64,000 nucleotides of DNA. Origin: Pseudomonas mosselii (lineage in GTDB: Bacteria > Pseudomonadota > Gammaproteobacteria > Pseudomonadales > Pseudomonadaceae). The stretch is taken from positions 1 through 64,000 of the forward strand of contig NZ_VAUO01000002.1 in the NCBI RefSeq assembly GCF_005796105.1, in the 5' to 3' direction. The notes under the pieces are model-generated. The model searched no databases and was not told where the DNA came from. It saw nothing but the letters and a program-made list of their open reading frames with translations. The position numbers and the translations under genes are program-made. Shown here in pieces: positions 43,635-50,789 of the stretch (the stretch's first letter is position 1; each line of letters begins with the position of its first letter).

Positions 43635-44420
43635 TTACAGCTGCTGGGTAACGAACGACAGCATCTGGTCGGCGGTGGAGATGACCTTGGAGTTCATCTC
43701 GTAGGCACGCTGGGTGGTGATCATGTTGACCAACTCTTCCACCGTGCTGACGTTGGAGTTTTCCAGGGTCTGTTGCAGGGTGGTGCCGAAGCCGTTCAGG
43801 CCTGGCGTGCCAACCTGCGGCGCGCCGCTGGCAGCGGTTTCCAGGAACAGGTTGTCGCCAATGGCTTGCAGACCGGCCGGGTTGATGAAGTCGGCGGTCT
43901 GGAGGTTACCGATCACCTGGGGTGCGGCGTTGCCAGCAACGGTGATCGAGACAGTGCCGTCCTGGCCAACCGTGAAGGTCTGGGCGTTGTTGGGCACCAC
44001 GATCGCAGGCTCCAGCGGGAAGCCATTGACGGTGACCACCTGACCGTCAGCGTTCAGGTGGAAGGTGCCGTCACGGGTATACGAAACGGTGCCATCGGGC
44101 TGCAAAACCTGGAAGAAACCACGGCCATTGACCGCGAGGTCCAGCGGGTTTTCGGTGGTTTGCAGGCTGCCGACGGAGAAGTTCTTCTGGGTGCCGACGA
44201 TGCGCACACCGGTACCGACCTGCAGGCCCGACGGCAGCTCGCTGTCCTGGGTGGACTGCGCGCCCGGCTGGCGTTTGATCTGGTACAGCAGGTCCTGGAA
44301 CTCGGCGCGATCACGCTTGAAGCCGGTGGTCGAGACGTTGGCCAGGTTGTTGGAAATGACGGTCAGATTGGTGTCCTGGGCGGACAGGCCGGTTTTAGCG
44401 ACCCAAAGAGCCGGAAGCAT
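43635..44420 (-). CDS. flgG: Flagellar distal rod protein FlgG
   Basis: The 261-aa axial protein has the typical N-terminal motif ALWVAKTGLSAQDTNLTVISNNLANVSTTGFKR and C-terminal VNMITTQRAYEMNSKVISTADQML. Distal rod subunit with standard length, second gene of flgFGHIJKL. Confidence 0.96.
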   Translation of the reverse strand: MLPALWVAKTGLSAQDTNLTVISNNLANVSTTGFKRDRAEFQDLLYQIKRQPGAQSTQDSELPSGLQVGTGVRIVGTQKNFSVGSLQTTENPLDLAVNGRGFFQVLQPDGTVSYTRDGTFHLNADGQVVTVNGFPLEPAIVVPNNAQTFTVGQDGTVSITVAGNAAPQVIGNLQTADFINPAGLQAIGDNLFLETAASGAPQVGTPGLNGFGTTLQQTLENSNVSTVEELVNMITTQRAYEMNSKVISTADQMLSFVTQQL

Positions 44421-44467
44421 CAGTGTTCTCCTCGTGCGCCTGTTTTACGGCACCCGTTCAAGTGTGG

Positions 44468-45208
44468 TTAGCCGATTTGCAAAACACGCGCCATGGCTTC
44501 ATCGCCTTCTTTGGCTGCGTTCATCATTTTCACGTGCAGTTCGAACTGACGGGACAGCGCCAGCACCGAGGTCATTTCCTCGACCGCATTGACGTTGCTG
44601 CCTTCCAGGAAGCCCGACACCACGCGTACAGTCGGGTCGATGTCGGCAGGCTGCCCGCTCTTGGTATGGATCATGCCGTCCAGACCCTTGGTCATGGCGG
44701 TGGTAGCGGGATTGACCAGCTTGATGCGGTCCACCTCAGCCATCACCCGCGGACCTTCGCCCATGGAGCGGATGCTGATGGTGCCGTCAGCCCCTACCTC
44801 GACCTTCTGCTCCGGCGGCACCGCGATAGGACCGCCATTGCCGAGTACCGGCATACCGTTGCCGGCACGCAGCACACCCAGGGCGTCAATGTTCAGGCTG
44901 CCGGTGCGCACATAGGCTTCGCTGCCGTCGGGCGCCTGCACGGCAATGAACCCCTTGCCGGACACCGCCACATCCAGGTCACGCCCGGTTTCGACCAGCG
45001 GGCCTTCACTGAAATCGGTGGCCGGCCGCTCGGTCATGGCGTAGGCGCGCGACGGAAAGCTGTCGCCGAACACCGGCATCGAGCGCGCCTGTTCGAGGTC
45101 TTTCTGGAAACCATTGGTGGAAATGTTCGCCAGGTTGTTGGCGTGGGCCTTTTGCGCCAGCGCGTTCTGGCTGGCGCCGGTCATGGCCACGTAAAGCATC
45201 TTGTCCAC
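44468..45208 (-). CDS. flgF: Flagellar proximal rod protein FlgF
   Basis: The 246-aa rod protein (LYVAMTGASQNALAQKAHANNLANISTNGFQ; C-terminal VLALSRQFELHVKMM). Start choice: GGAGGATGACTGTG is upstream. The in-frame ATG abuts the ribosome site with no spacing, while the GTG at 45208 is 6 bases away and gives MDKMLYVAM, the usual FlgF beginning, so the GTG is preferred. First gene of flgFGHIJKL with its own sigma-54 promoter. Confidence 0.93.
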   Translation of the reverse strand: MDKMLYVAMTGASQNALAQKAHANNLANISTNGFQKDLEQARSMPVFGDSFPSRAYAMTERPATDFSEGPLVETGRDLDVAVSGKGFIAVQAPDGSEAYVRTGSLNIDALGVLRAGNGMPVLGNGGPIAVPPEQKVEVGADGTISIRSMGEGPRVMAEVDRIKLVNPATTAMTKGLDGMIHTKSGQPADIDPTVRVVSGFLEGSNVNAVEEMTSVLALSRQFELHVKMMNAAKEGDEAMARVLQIG

Positions 45209-45267
45209 AGTCATCCTCCGCTGCACTGGCGATCGTTTGCCGCTCGCCGTTGCTGTACAGGCTACAA

Positions 45268-45283
45268 AGCAAGTTCCGAACCA
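45268..45283 (-). promoter_or_regulatory. Sigma-54 promoter of flgFGHIJKL
   Basis: Minus strand TGGTTC-N5-TTGC has GG and GC 10 bases apart, 60 bp upstream of the flgF GTG. This operon is RpoN-dependent class III in P. aeruginosa. The -24 element departs from consensus at two positions. Confidence 0.7.
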
Positions 45284-45297
45284 ACTTTTGAAAAACA

Positions 45298-45324
45298 CGA
45301 AAAAGCCCGTGGAATCGGGCTTTT
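45298..45324 (-). terminator. Intrinsic terminator after the 61-codon orphan
   Basis: AAAAGCCCG at 45301-45309 and CGGGCTTTT at 45316-45324 form a 9-bp stem ending in T residues on minus. It separates the small gene from flgF and lies just upstream of the flgF promoter. Confidence 0.82.
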
Positions 45325-45392
45325 GCAGGACCGATCAGCGGGCGCGCCGTCGGATAACCGGCGCGGAATTGCCGGTGGGTGGCAACACAACA

Positions 45393-45578
45393 TCAAGGCT
45401 CGCGACACCCCGCATTGGTGTAGGGCCCGGCGAACTTCTTCCAGCCCTCCCCCGGCGACCATTGCGAACACACCAGGCGCCCGTCGGCCTGGCTTTCCCA
45501 GCGCCACCAGGGTGCAGTGCCGGCCTGGGCCTGACACAGGCAGAACGCGACTAGCAACGCCACAAGCAACTTGTTCAT
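45393..45578 (-). CDS. Small secreted protein of unknown function between flgE and flgF
   Basis: 61 aa. Clear signal peptide (MNKLLVALLVAFCLCQAQA, cleavage after A-Q-A near residue 19) leaving a mature peptide of about 42 residues that is Trp-rich (PWWRW, W in SQW and GWK) and has two Cys (LVCSQ and AGCRE) that could form a disulfide. ATG at 45578 with AGGAGGG 4 bases upstream, a very good ribosome site. Enclosed by terminators on both sides. I do not recognise a domain. Its periplasmic or secreted location and the flgBCDE context suggest, but do not show, a link to the flagellum. Confidence 0.8.
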   Translation of the reverse strand: MNKLLVALLVAFCLCQAQAGTAPWWRWESQADGRLVCSQWSPGEGWKKFAGPYTNAGCREP

Positions 45579-45590
45579 GATCCCTCCTGC

Positions 45591-45626
45591 AAAAACGACG
45601 AACCCCTTCGCACGCAAAGGGGTTCG
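45591..45626 (-). terminator. Intrinsic terminator after flgE, fused to the next ribosome site
   Basis: CGAACCCCTT at 45599-45608 pairs with AAGGGGTTCG at 45617-45626; on minus it runs into TCGTTTTTGC and then AGGAGGG, the ribosome site of the small secreted protein. The stem is 24 bases beyond the flgE stop. Confidence 0.85.
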
Positions 45627-45650
45627 CCGAACACGCTCAGTCAGGCCGTA

Positions 45651-47012
45651 TCAGGTCATCTGGATGATGGTCTGCATGATGGTGCTTTCAGTAGAGATGG
45701 TCTTGGCGTTAGCCTGGTAGTTGCTCTGCGCCTTGATCAGCTCGACCAACTCCTGGGTCAGGTTGACGTTCGAGGCTTCCAGCGAGTTGGACTCGACGCT
45801 ACCCAGAATGCCAGTCTTCGGCGAGTCGATGCCCGGAATACCCGAAGAGAAGGTCTCGGTCCAGCGAGTACCACCGATCTGCTGCAACCCCTGGTCGTTG
45901 GCAAAGCTCGCCAGGGCGATCTGACCGATGGCGCGGGACTGCTGGTTACTGAAGCTGGCGAACATCACGCCGGTGGAGTCGATCGACAGGCTCGACAGAA
46001 TACCGGTGGCGTAGCCGTCCTGGGACTGCGACGAGCGCGCGGTCTCGGTGTTGTAGGAGGTGGTGCTGTTCATCGACAGGCGCATGCCAGCGGTGTTCTC
46101 GGCCGAACCGTTGGACACCCAGTTACCCGAGGAATCCTGAGTCGCCGGAATCCAACCCTTGAGGCTGAAGGTGTTGTTGGTCACAGCCCACTCGGCAGTG
46201 GCCGGCGCGCCGACCGGGATACTGGTGGCGTCGGCGTCCATCGCTTTCACGGTGCCATCTTCATTGAACGAAATGGTGCCGATCAGTGGCGAGGTACTGG
46301 AAGGATCCATCGGATTGCGACCGTCGATCAGGGTATACATGGTCCACTCGTTCTGATCGGTCTTGCGATAGAACTGCTCCATGGTGTGTTCGTTACCTTG
46401 GGTGTCATACACCTTGGTGGCGAACGACTTGGTGTACGTGGTGTCATCGGACGGGTCGAAGGCGATTTCGCCAGGCCCCGGCGGCGTGGCGGTCGGCAGT
46501 GGGATATCGTCGGCTTCGGAGTTCAGGTTGATGCCCTGGTCGATCAGCGAGGTCGCCTTCGGCGCCAGCGCCGAGGTGTCGATCCTCAGATCAGTCAGGA
46601 TGCCCTTCTTGATGTTGCCATTGGCATCGGCGGCATAGCCTTGTAGGCGCAGGCCGTCCGAGGTAACCACATAGTTGTCCTTGTTGCTCTGGAAAGCACC
46701 CGCACGGGTGTACACCATCGAGCCGTTGTCGGACAGGATGAAGTAGCCAGTCCCCTGGATGCCCATGTCCAACACGTTGCCGGTGTTGTTCACATCGCCC
46801 TGGGTGAACTGCTGGGAGATCGCCGCCAGGCGCACGCCGTTGCCGACCTGGTTCTTGCCCACGCCCAGGCGGTTGGCGCCAGCGTACACGTCGGCGAATT
46901 CGGCGCGCGACGACTTGAAGCCGGTGGTATTGACGTTGGCGATGTTGTTACCGGTGACATCCAGTTGCTTGTTGGCCGCGTACAGACCGCTAAGACCGAT
47001 ATTGAAAGACAT
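45651..47012 (-). CDS. flgE: Flagellar hook protein FlgE
   Basis: FlgE polymerises into the hook. The 453-aa product begins SFNIGLSGLYAANKQLDVTGNNIANVNTTGFKSSR and ends with the axial motif ELVELIKAQSNYQANAKTISTESTIMQTIIQMT. ATG at 47012 has AAGGAG 9 bases upstream; the open frame continues 25 codons upstream without conserved sequence. Last conserved gene of flgBCDE. Confidence 0.96.
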   Translation of the reverse strand: MSFNIGLSGLYAANKQLDVTGNNIANVNTTGFKSSRAEFADVYAGANRLGVGKNQVGNGVRLAAISQQFTQGDVNNTGNVLDMGIQGTGYFILSDNGSMVYTRAGAFQSNKDNYVVTSDGLRLQGYAADANGNIKKGILTDLRIDTSALAPKATSLIDQGINLNSEADDIPLPTATPPGPGEIAFDPSDDTTYTKSFATKVYDTQGNEHTMEQFYRKTDQNEWTMYTLIDGRNPMDPSSTSPLIGTISFNEDGTVKAMDADATSIPVGAPATAEWAVTNNTFSLKGWIPATQDSSGNWVSNGSAENTAGMRLSMNSTTSYNTETARSSQSQDGYATGILSSLSIDSTGVMFASFSNQQSRAIGQIALASFANDQGLQQIGGTRWTETFSSGIPGIDSPKTGILGSVESNSLEASNVNLTQELVELIKAQSNYQANAKTISTESTIMQTIIQMT

Positions 47013-47043
47013 GCTGTTGCTCCTTTTTGCCGTTCTGTCGGCC

Positions 47044-47763
47044 TTAGATACCGATGGTTTGGATGTCGGACAGCGAAACCTTGCCAACCCCAGCCAGGTT
47101 CAGGACCATCTCGCCAGTGGTGTTGAAGCTGACACTGGTGACCTTGGCGGGCAGCAGGGTGTTCATCTGCACCGACTGACCATCCACCGTGGTGGTGGCA
47201 GTGAAGGTGTAGGTGCCCGGATCGACCTTCTCGCCACTGCTGTTGGTGCCGTCCCAGATGAAATCGGCGTAACCGGCTTTCTGCTCGCCCAACTCGATGG
47301 TCTTGACGGTCTTGCCGTCCTTGTCGGTGATGGTGATCTTCGCTTCGCTGATCGCCTGCGGCACAACGAACTGGGCATTGAAGCTCTCGGCGGTGTCGAC
47401 GACCGCCTTGTCGTTCTGCACGATCACCGAGCGACCAACCAGCGAGGAGGCTTGCAGGGCCTGCGACGAGGCCATGGCGCTGGTAATGGCGGAAACCGAT
47501 TCATTCAGCGAGGTGATGCCTTCCAAGCTGCTGAACTGTGCCAGCTGGGCAACAAACTCACCGTTGTCCTGCGGGTCCAGCGGGTTCTGGTGCTGCATCT
47601 GAGTCACCAGCAGCTGCAGGAACGCGTCCTTGCCGAGGGTGTCGTTACCGGTGGTCTTGGTGGTCGTTCCGCTGAGCGCGCTCTTGCTGGTGCCGGAGCT
47701 GACGCCGGATGCCGCGAGCACGTCGTTGAGATTCACACCCGTGGTGCTGGTATCGATAGCCAT
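47044..47763 (-). CDS. flgD: Flagellar hook-capping / scaffolding protein FlgD
   Basis: FlgD caps the growing hook. The 239-aa product has the N-terminal export and capping region (LGKDAFLQLLVTQMQHQNPLDPQDNGEFVAQLAQFSSLEG) and a FlgD Ig-like plus Tudor domain (WDGTNSSGEKVDPGTYTFTA). Lies 15 bases after flgC. Confidence 0.96.
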   Translation of the reverse strand: MAIDTSTTGVNLNDVLAASGVSSGTSKSALSGTTTKTTGNDTLGKDAFLQLLVTQMQHQNPLDPQDNGEFVAQLAQFSSLEGITSLNESVSAITSAMASSQALQASSLVGRSVIVQNDKAVVDTAESFNAQFVVPQAISEAKITITDKDGKTVKTIELGEQKAGYADFIWDGTNSSGEKVDPGTYTFTATTTVDGQSVQMNTLLPAKVTSVSFNTTGEMVLNLAGVGKVSLSDIQTIGI

Positions 47764-47778
47764 GGTCTGGGTTCCTTA

Positions 47779-48222
47779 TTACTGACCCAGGGTCAGCACT
47801 TTCTGCATCATGGTCTTGGCGGTGTTCATCAGCTCGGCATTGGTCTGGAACGAACGGCTGGCGGAGATCATGTCGGCCATCTCCTCGACCACGTTGACAT
47901 TCGGGTAATAGACATAGCCGTCCTTGTTCGCCGCCGGGTGGTTAGGCTCGTAGCGAGCCTCCAGGTTGCTCTGGTCCTCGACGATGCCGCTCACCTGAAC
48001 ACCCTGCCCAGCCTCACCCTGATCCTCGAACAGCGACTGGCCCGTGCCGTTTTGCGCGTTCTGGAAGGTGGTGGCGAATACCGGGTGGCGGGCACGGTAG
48101 GTCTGATCGATGCTCGACGAGACGGTCTCGGCGTTGGCGATGTTGGAGGCGACGGTGTTGAGGCGGGTGTTCTGCGCGCTCATGCCGCTACCGGCGATAT
48201 TGAAAACACTGGAAAGGGACAT
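47779..48222 (-). CDS. flgC: Flagellar rod protein FlgC
   Basis: Proximal rod protein of 147 aa, with SSVFNIAGSGMSAQNTRLNTVASNIANAETVS and a C-terminal MADMISASRSFQTNAELMNTAKTMMQKVL motif. Three bases after flgB. Confidence 0.96.
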   Translation of the reverse strand: MSLSSVFNIAGSGMSAQNTRLNTVASNIANAETVSSSIDQTYRARHPVFATTFQNAQNGTGQSLFEDQGEAGQGVQVSGIVEDQSNLEARYEPNHPAANKDGYVYYPNVNVVEEMADMISASRSFQTNAELMNTAKTMMQKVLTLGQ

Positions 48223-48225
48223 GAA

Positions 48226-48633
48226 TTACTCTCCGCGCAGGGCCGACACCAGCCCTTTGAATTTACTGTTGAGCAAGGTGAAGCTGGCCTGGAAATTGAT
48301 GGCGTTCTCGGCGTAGTTCGATTGCTCGATCTGCGCGTCCACAGTGTTCTGGTCAATCGATGGCTGAGTCGGGGTACGGTACTTGAGGCTGTCGTCAGCC
48401 ATGGCCAGGCCTTCAGCCTCGATGTGCCGGCTGTCGGTGCGCTCAAGGGTGATACGACCCTTCTGCTGCTTGTCCGCCTCGGCGGCGAGCACCGACGAGA
48501 AGTCCATGTCACGTGCCTTGTAGTTGGGCGTGTCGGCGTTGGCGATGTTGTTGGCCAGCACTTCGGCGCGCTGAGCGCGGAAGCTCAGTGCCTTTTCGTG
48601 GATGCCGAGCGCTTTGTCGAAGCTGATGCTCAT
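48226..48633 (-). CDS. flgB: Flagellar rod protein FlgB
   Basis: Proximal rod protein of 135 aa beginning SISFDKALGIHEKALSFRAQRAEVLANNIANADTPNYKARDMDF. ATG at 48633 has GAAGG about 11 bases upstream. The 89-codon longer frame runs through the promoter and is rejected. First gene of flgBCDE. Confidence 0.96.
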   Translation of the reverse strand: MSISFDKALGIHEKALSFRAQRAEVLANNIANADTPNYKARDMDFSSVLAAEADKQQKGRITLERTDSRHIEAEGLAMADDSLKYRTPTQPSIDQNTVDAQIEQSNYAENAINFQASFTLLNSKFKGLVSALRGE

Positions 48634-48681
48634 GTCGGGGAAACCTTCGAAGGTTGACCGGAATTTCGTTGGCAAAGCTTT

Positions 48682-48697
48682 AGCAAGCCCTGTGCCA
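48682..48697 (-). promoter_or_regulatory. Sigma-54 promoter of flgBCDE
   Basis: TGGCAC-N5-TTGC on the minus strand, a full consensus, 49 bp before the flgB ATG. A hairpin-forming GGGGC-TGCAC-GCCCC follows upstream at 48721-48735. Confidence 0.88.
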
Positions 48698-48759
48698 GTT
48701 TTGCCAAAGACCGAATTCACGGGGCTGCACGCCCCTAAGGCGATCGATGGATGCCAGAA

Positions 48760-48823
48760 AAGCGGCAAAGCGGTTCCGCCCAATGGCAGACAAGCGGCAA
48801 TTGCCGGGTGGCAAAAGCGGCAA
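48760..48823 (-). promoter_or_regulatory. Triple AAGCGGCAA repeat upstream of flgB
   Basis: AAGCGGCAA occurs at 48760-48768, 48792-48800 and 48815-48823, with starts 32 and 23 bases apart (about three and two helical turns). They lie 63-130 bp upstream of the -24 element, where sigma-54 enhancer sites are expected. FleR or FleQ could bind, but neither protein's site is established well enough to name. Confidence 0.4.
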
Positions 48824-48875
48824 AACGGAAAATTGACGCCAGGACTTGCCTCTTGCTGCGACACCGCCCAAGAAC

Positions 48876-48907
48876 GAAAAAGGCCGGCGTCTTGCGACAC
48901 CGGCCTT
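48876..48907 (-). terminator. Intrinsic terminator after cheR
   Basis: AAGGCCGG at 48880-48887 and CCGGCCTT at 48900-48907, extended by GTC/GAC pairing; the minus strand ends in TTTTTCG. It is 11 bases after the cheR stop and separates cheVR from flgB. Confidence 0.88.
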
Positions 48908-48918
48908 CGTTCAACGCC

Positions 48919-49746
48919 TTACTTGGCCTGGTAGATGATCCCCGGGCTGCACTGGACCATCTGGTAGTGCTCAGGCAATCCGTTGAGCGCCTCGGAAGCG
49001 CCAAGGAACAGGTAGCCACCGGGCTTGAGGGTGGCATGGATGCGCATGAGGATGTCTTTCTTGACCTGGGCCGAGAAATAGATCAGTACGTTGCGGCAGA
49101 ACACGATATCGAACTTGCCCAACGGCGCATAACTGTCGAGCAAGTTGTAGGAGCGGAACTCGACACGACTGCGAATCGGCGCCTTGACCGCCCAGCGCCC
49201 CGGCCCCTTGGTGTCGAAATAACGCTGCAGGCGCTCCTGCGAAAGCCCCCGGGCGATAGCCAGGCTGTCGTACTCGCCGGTCTTGCAGTTGGTCAACATG
49301 GAGCCTGACAGGTCTGTGGCGACGATCTGCGCACCCATTTTCAACTGACCGATATTACTGCGCTCGAACTCGTCGATGGCCATTGAGATGGAGTACGGTT
49401 CCTGGCCAGAGGAACAGGCAGCCGACCAGATACGCAGGCGCTGCCCTGGGTTTTGCTTGATGAACTCAGGGATGACCTTGCTCTTGAGCACCTCGAACGG
49501 ATAGGTGTCGCGAAACCACAACGTCTCGTTGGTGGTCATGGCATCGACCACCTGCTCGCGCAGACCGCTACGCGGCTGGGTCTGGATGCGCTGGACCAGC
49601 TCGCCCAACGATTTGATACCCTGCTGCTCCATCAACTTGTTGAGACGGCTGGACACCAGGTACTGCTTATTCTCGCCCAGCAGGATGCCACAGGCTTTCT
49701 CCAGGAAGACCCGGAACTGTTCGAAATCCAAATTACCCGTAGACAA
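48919..49746 (-). CDS. cheR: Chemotaxis protein methyltransferase CheR
   Basis: Methylates glutamates of chemoreceptors using SAM. The 275-aa product has the CheR N-terminal helical domain and the SAM domain (RLRIWSAACSSGQEPYSISMAI; FDIVFCRNVLIYFSAQVKKDIL). The conserved N-terminus MSTGNLDFEQFRVFLEKA is reached only from a TTG start codon at 49746, with AGAGGCGG about 5 bases before it. The next ATG would cut into the domain. In operon with cheV, with a hairpin between. Confidence 0.92.
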   Translation of the reverse strand: MSTGNLDFEQFRVFLEKACGILLGENKQYLVSSRLNKLMEQQGIKSLGELVQRIQTQPRSGLREQVVDAMTTNETLWFRDTYPFEVLKSKVIPEFIKQNPGQRLRIWSAACSSGQEPYSISMAIDEFERSNIGQLKMGAQIVATDLSGSMLTNCKTGEYDSLAIARGLSQERLQRYFDTKGPGRWAVKAPIRSRVEFRSYNLLDSYAPLGKFDIVFCRNVLIYFSAQVKKDILMRIHATLKPGGYLFLGASEALNGLPEHYQMVQCSPGIIYQAK

Positions 49747-49770
49747 AGCTGCCGCCTCTTTTCAAATCAC

Positions 49771-49793
49771 TAAAGCCGGGGCGTACCCCGGCT
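49771..49793 (-). terminator. Hairpin (probable partial terminator) between cheV and cheR
   Basis: AGCCGGGG at 49774-49781 and CCCCGGCT at 49786-49793 with loop CGTA; the minus strand follows with TTTAGTG, a short T-tail. Probably lowers, rather than stops, transcription into cheR. Confidence 0.6.
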
Positions 49794-49796
49794 AAT

Positions 49797-50726
49797 TCAA
49801 TGCATTGCCTTGATCCGATCGACCACGCGCTGGGCGAGATCATCCGGCCTGAACTTGGCCAGGAAGTCATCGGCACCGACCTTCTTCACCATTGCCTGGT
49901 TGAATACCCCGGAAAGCGAAGTATGCAGGCAGATGTGCAACTTTTGCATGCGTGGATCGCTGCGGATTTCTGAGGTGAGGGTATAGCCGTCCATTTCCGG
50001 CATTTCAATGTCGGAAATCATCATCAGGAACTCGTCCTCCGGCCGCTTGCCCTCATCGACCAGCTTGCGCAGGTAGTCCAACGCCTGCTTACCGTCATTG
50101 AGCGCCACCACCTCGACACCGACGGTTTGCAGGCAACGGCTGACCTGCTTGCGCGCCACCGACGAGTCGTCGACGGTCAGCACCCGCAGCATCACGGCCT
50201 TGTCAGCCACCTCAGCATCCACTACACCTGCCGACACCGACTGTGACGACGGTGAAACCTCCGCAAGCACTTTTTCCACGTCGATGATCTCAACCATGCG
50301 GTTGTCGACCCGCGTCACCGCCGTCAGGTAGTGATCGCGCCCGGTGCCCTTGGGTGGCGGGTGGATCTCTTCCCAGTTCATGTTGACGATGCGCTCTACC
50401 GAATGCACCAGGAAACCTTGGGTCTTGGTGTTGTATTCGGTGATGATCACGAAGCTGCTACGGGTGTCTTCCTGCAACCCCGGCAGCCCCGTGGCCATGG
50501 ACAGATCCAGGATCGGGATGGTCGCCCCACGAATGTTGGCCACCCCGCGCACCACCGGATGAGCCTTGGGCAGCAGCGTCAGTGCCGGGCACTGCAGCAC
50601 CTCCCGGACCTTGAACACATTGATGCCGTAGAGCTGCTCGCCATTGAGGCGAAATAACAGCAACTCCAGGCGATTCTGCCCCACCAGCTGCGTGCGCTGG
50701 TTGACCGAATCCATCACTCCAGCCAT
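49797..50726 (-). CDS. cheV: Chemotaxis coupling protein CheV
   Basis: A 309-aa fusion of a CheW-like coupling domain (about 15-160, LELLLFRLNGEQLYGINVFKVREVL) with a receiver domain (about 175-305, VLTVDDSSVARKQ; phospho-Asp in MMISDIEMPEMDG; Lys near FLAKF). Links receptors to CheA and tunes adaptation. ATG at 50726 has AAGGAG upstream; the 107-codon longer frame covers the divergent promoter and is rejected. Confidence 0.95.
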   Translation of the reverse strand: MAGVMDSVNQRTQLVGQNRLELLLFRLNGEQLYGINVFKVREVLQCPALTLLPKAHPVVRGVANIRGATIPILDLSMATGLPGLQEDTRSSFVIITEYNTKTQGFLVHSVERIVNMNWEEIHPPPKGTGRDHYLTAVTRVDNRMVEIIDVEKVLAEVSPSSQSVSAGVVDAEVADKAVMLRVLTVDDSSVARKQVSRCLQTVGVEVVALNDGKQALDYLRKLVDEGKRPEDEFLMMISDIEMPEMDGYTLTSEIRSDPRMQKLHICLHTSLSGVFNQAMVKKVGADDFLAKFRPDDLAQRVVDRIKAMH

Positions 50727-50757
50727 GCCGGACTCCTTGAACGATTGCCTGCGTACC

Positions 50758-50784
50758 AAATCGGCACGGGCTTTGCTTTTTTGA
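50758..50784 (-). promoter_or_regulatory. Candidate sigma-28 (FliA) promoter of cheV-cheR
   Basis: Minus strand TCAA-N15-GCCGATTT resembles TAAA-N15-GCCGATAA (9 of 12 positions) with exact spacing, and ends 31 bp before the cheV ATG. It overlaps the flgA promoter on the other strand. Confidence 0.62.
50762..50777 (+). promoter_or_regulatory. Sigma-54 promoter of flgA
   Basis: Plus strand CGGCAC-N5-TTGCT, correct spacing. The expected transcription start about 12 bases beyond the GC falls at roughly 50788, next to the flgA ATG at 50790. Confidence 0.75.
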
Positions 50785-50789
50785 GCACC

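Noticed and set aside
48634..48900. 89-codon N-terminal extension of flgB
   Set aside because: It would include the sigma-54 promoter and upstream repeats, and FlgB begins at MSISFDKAL in the family.
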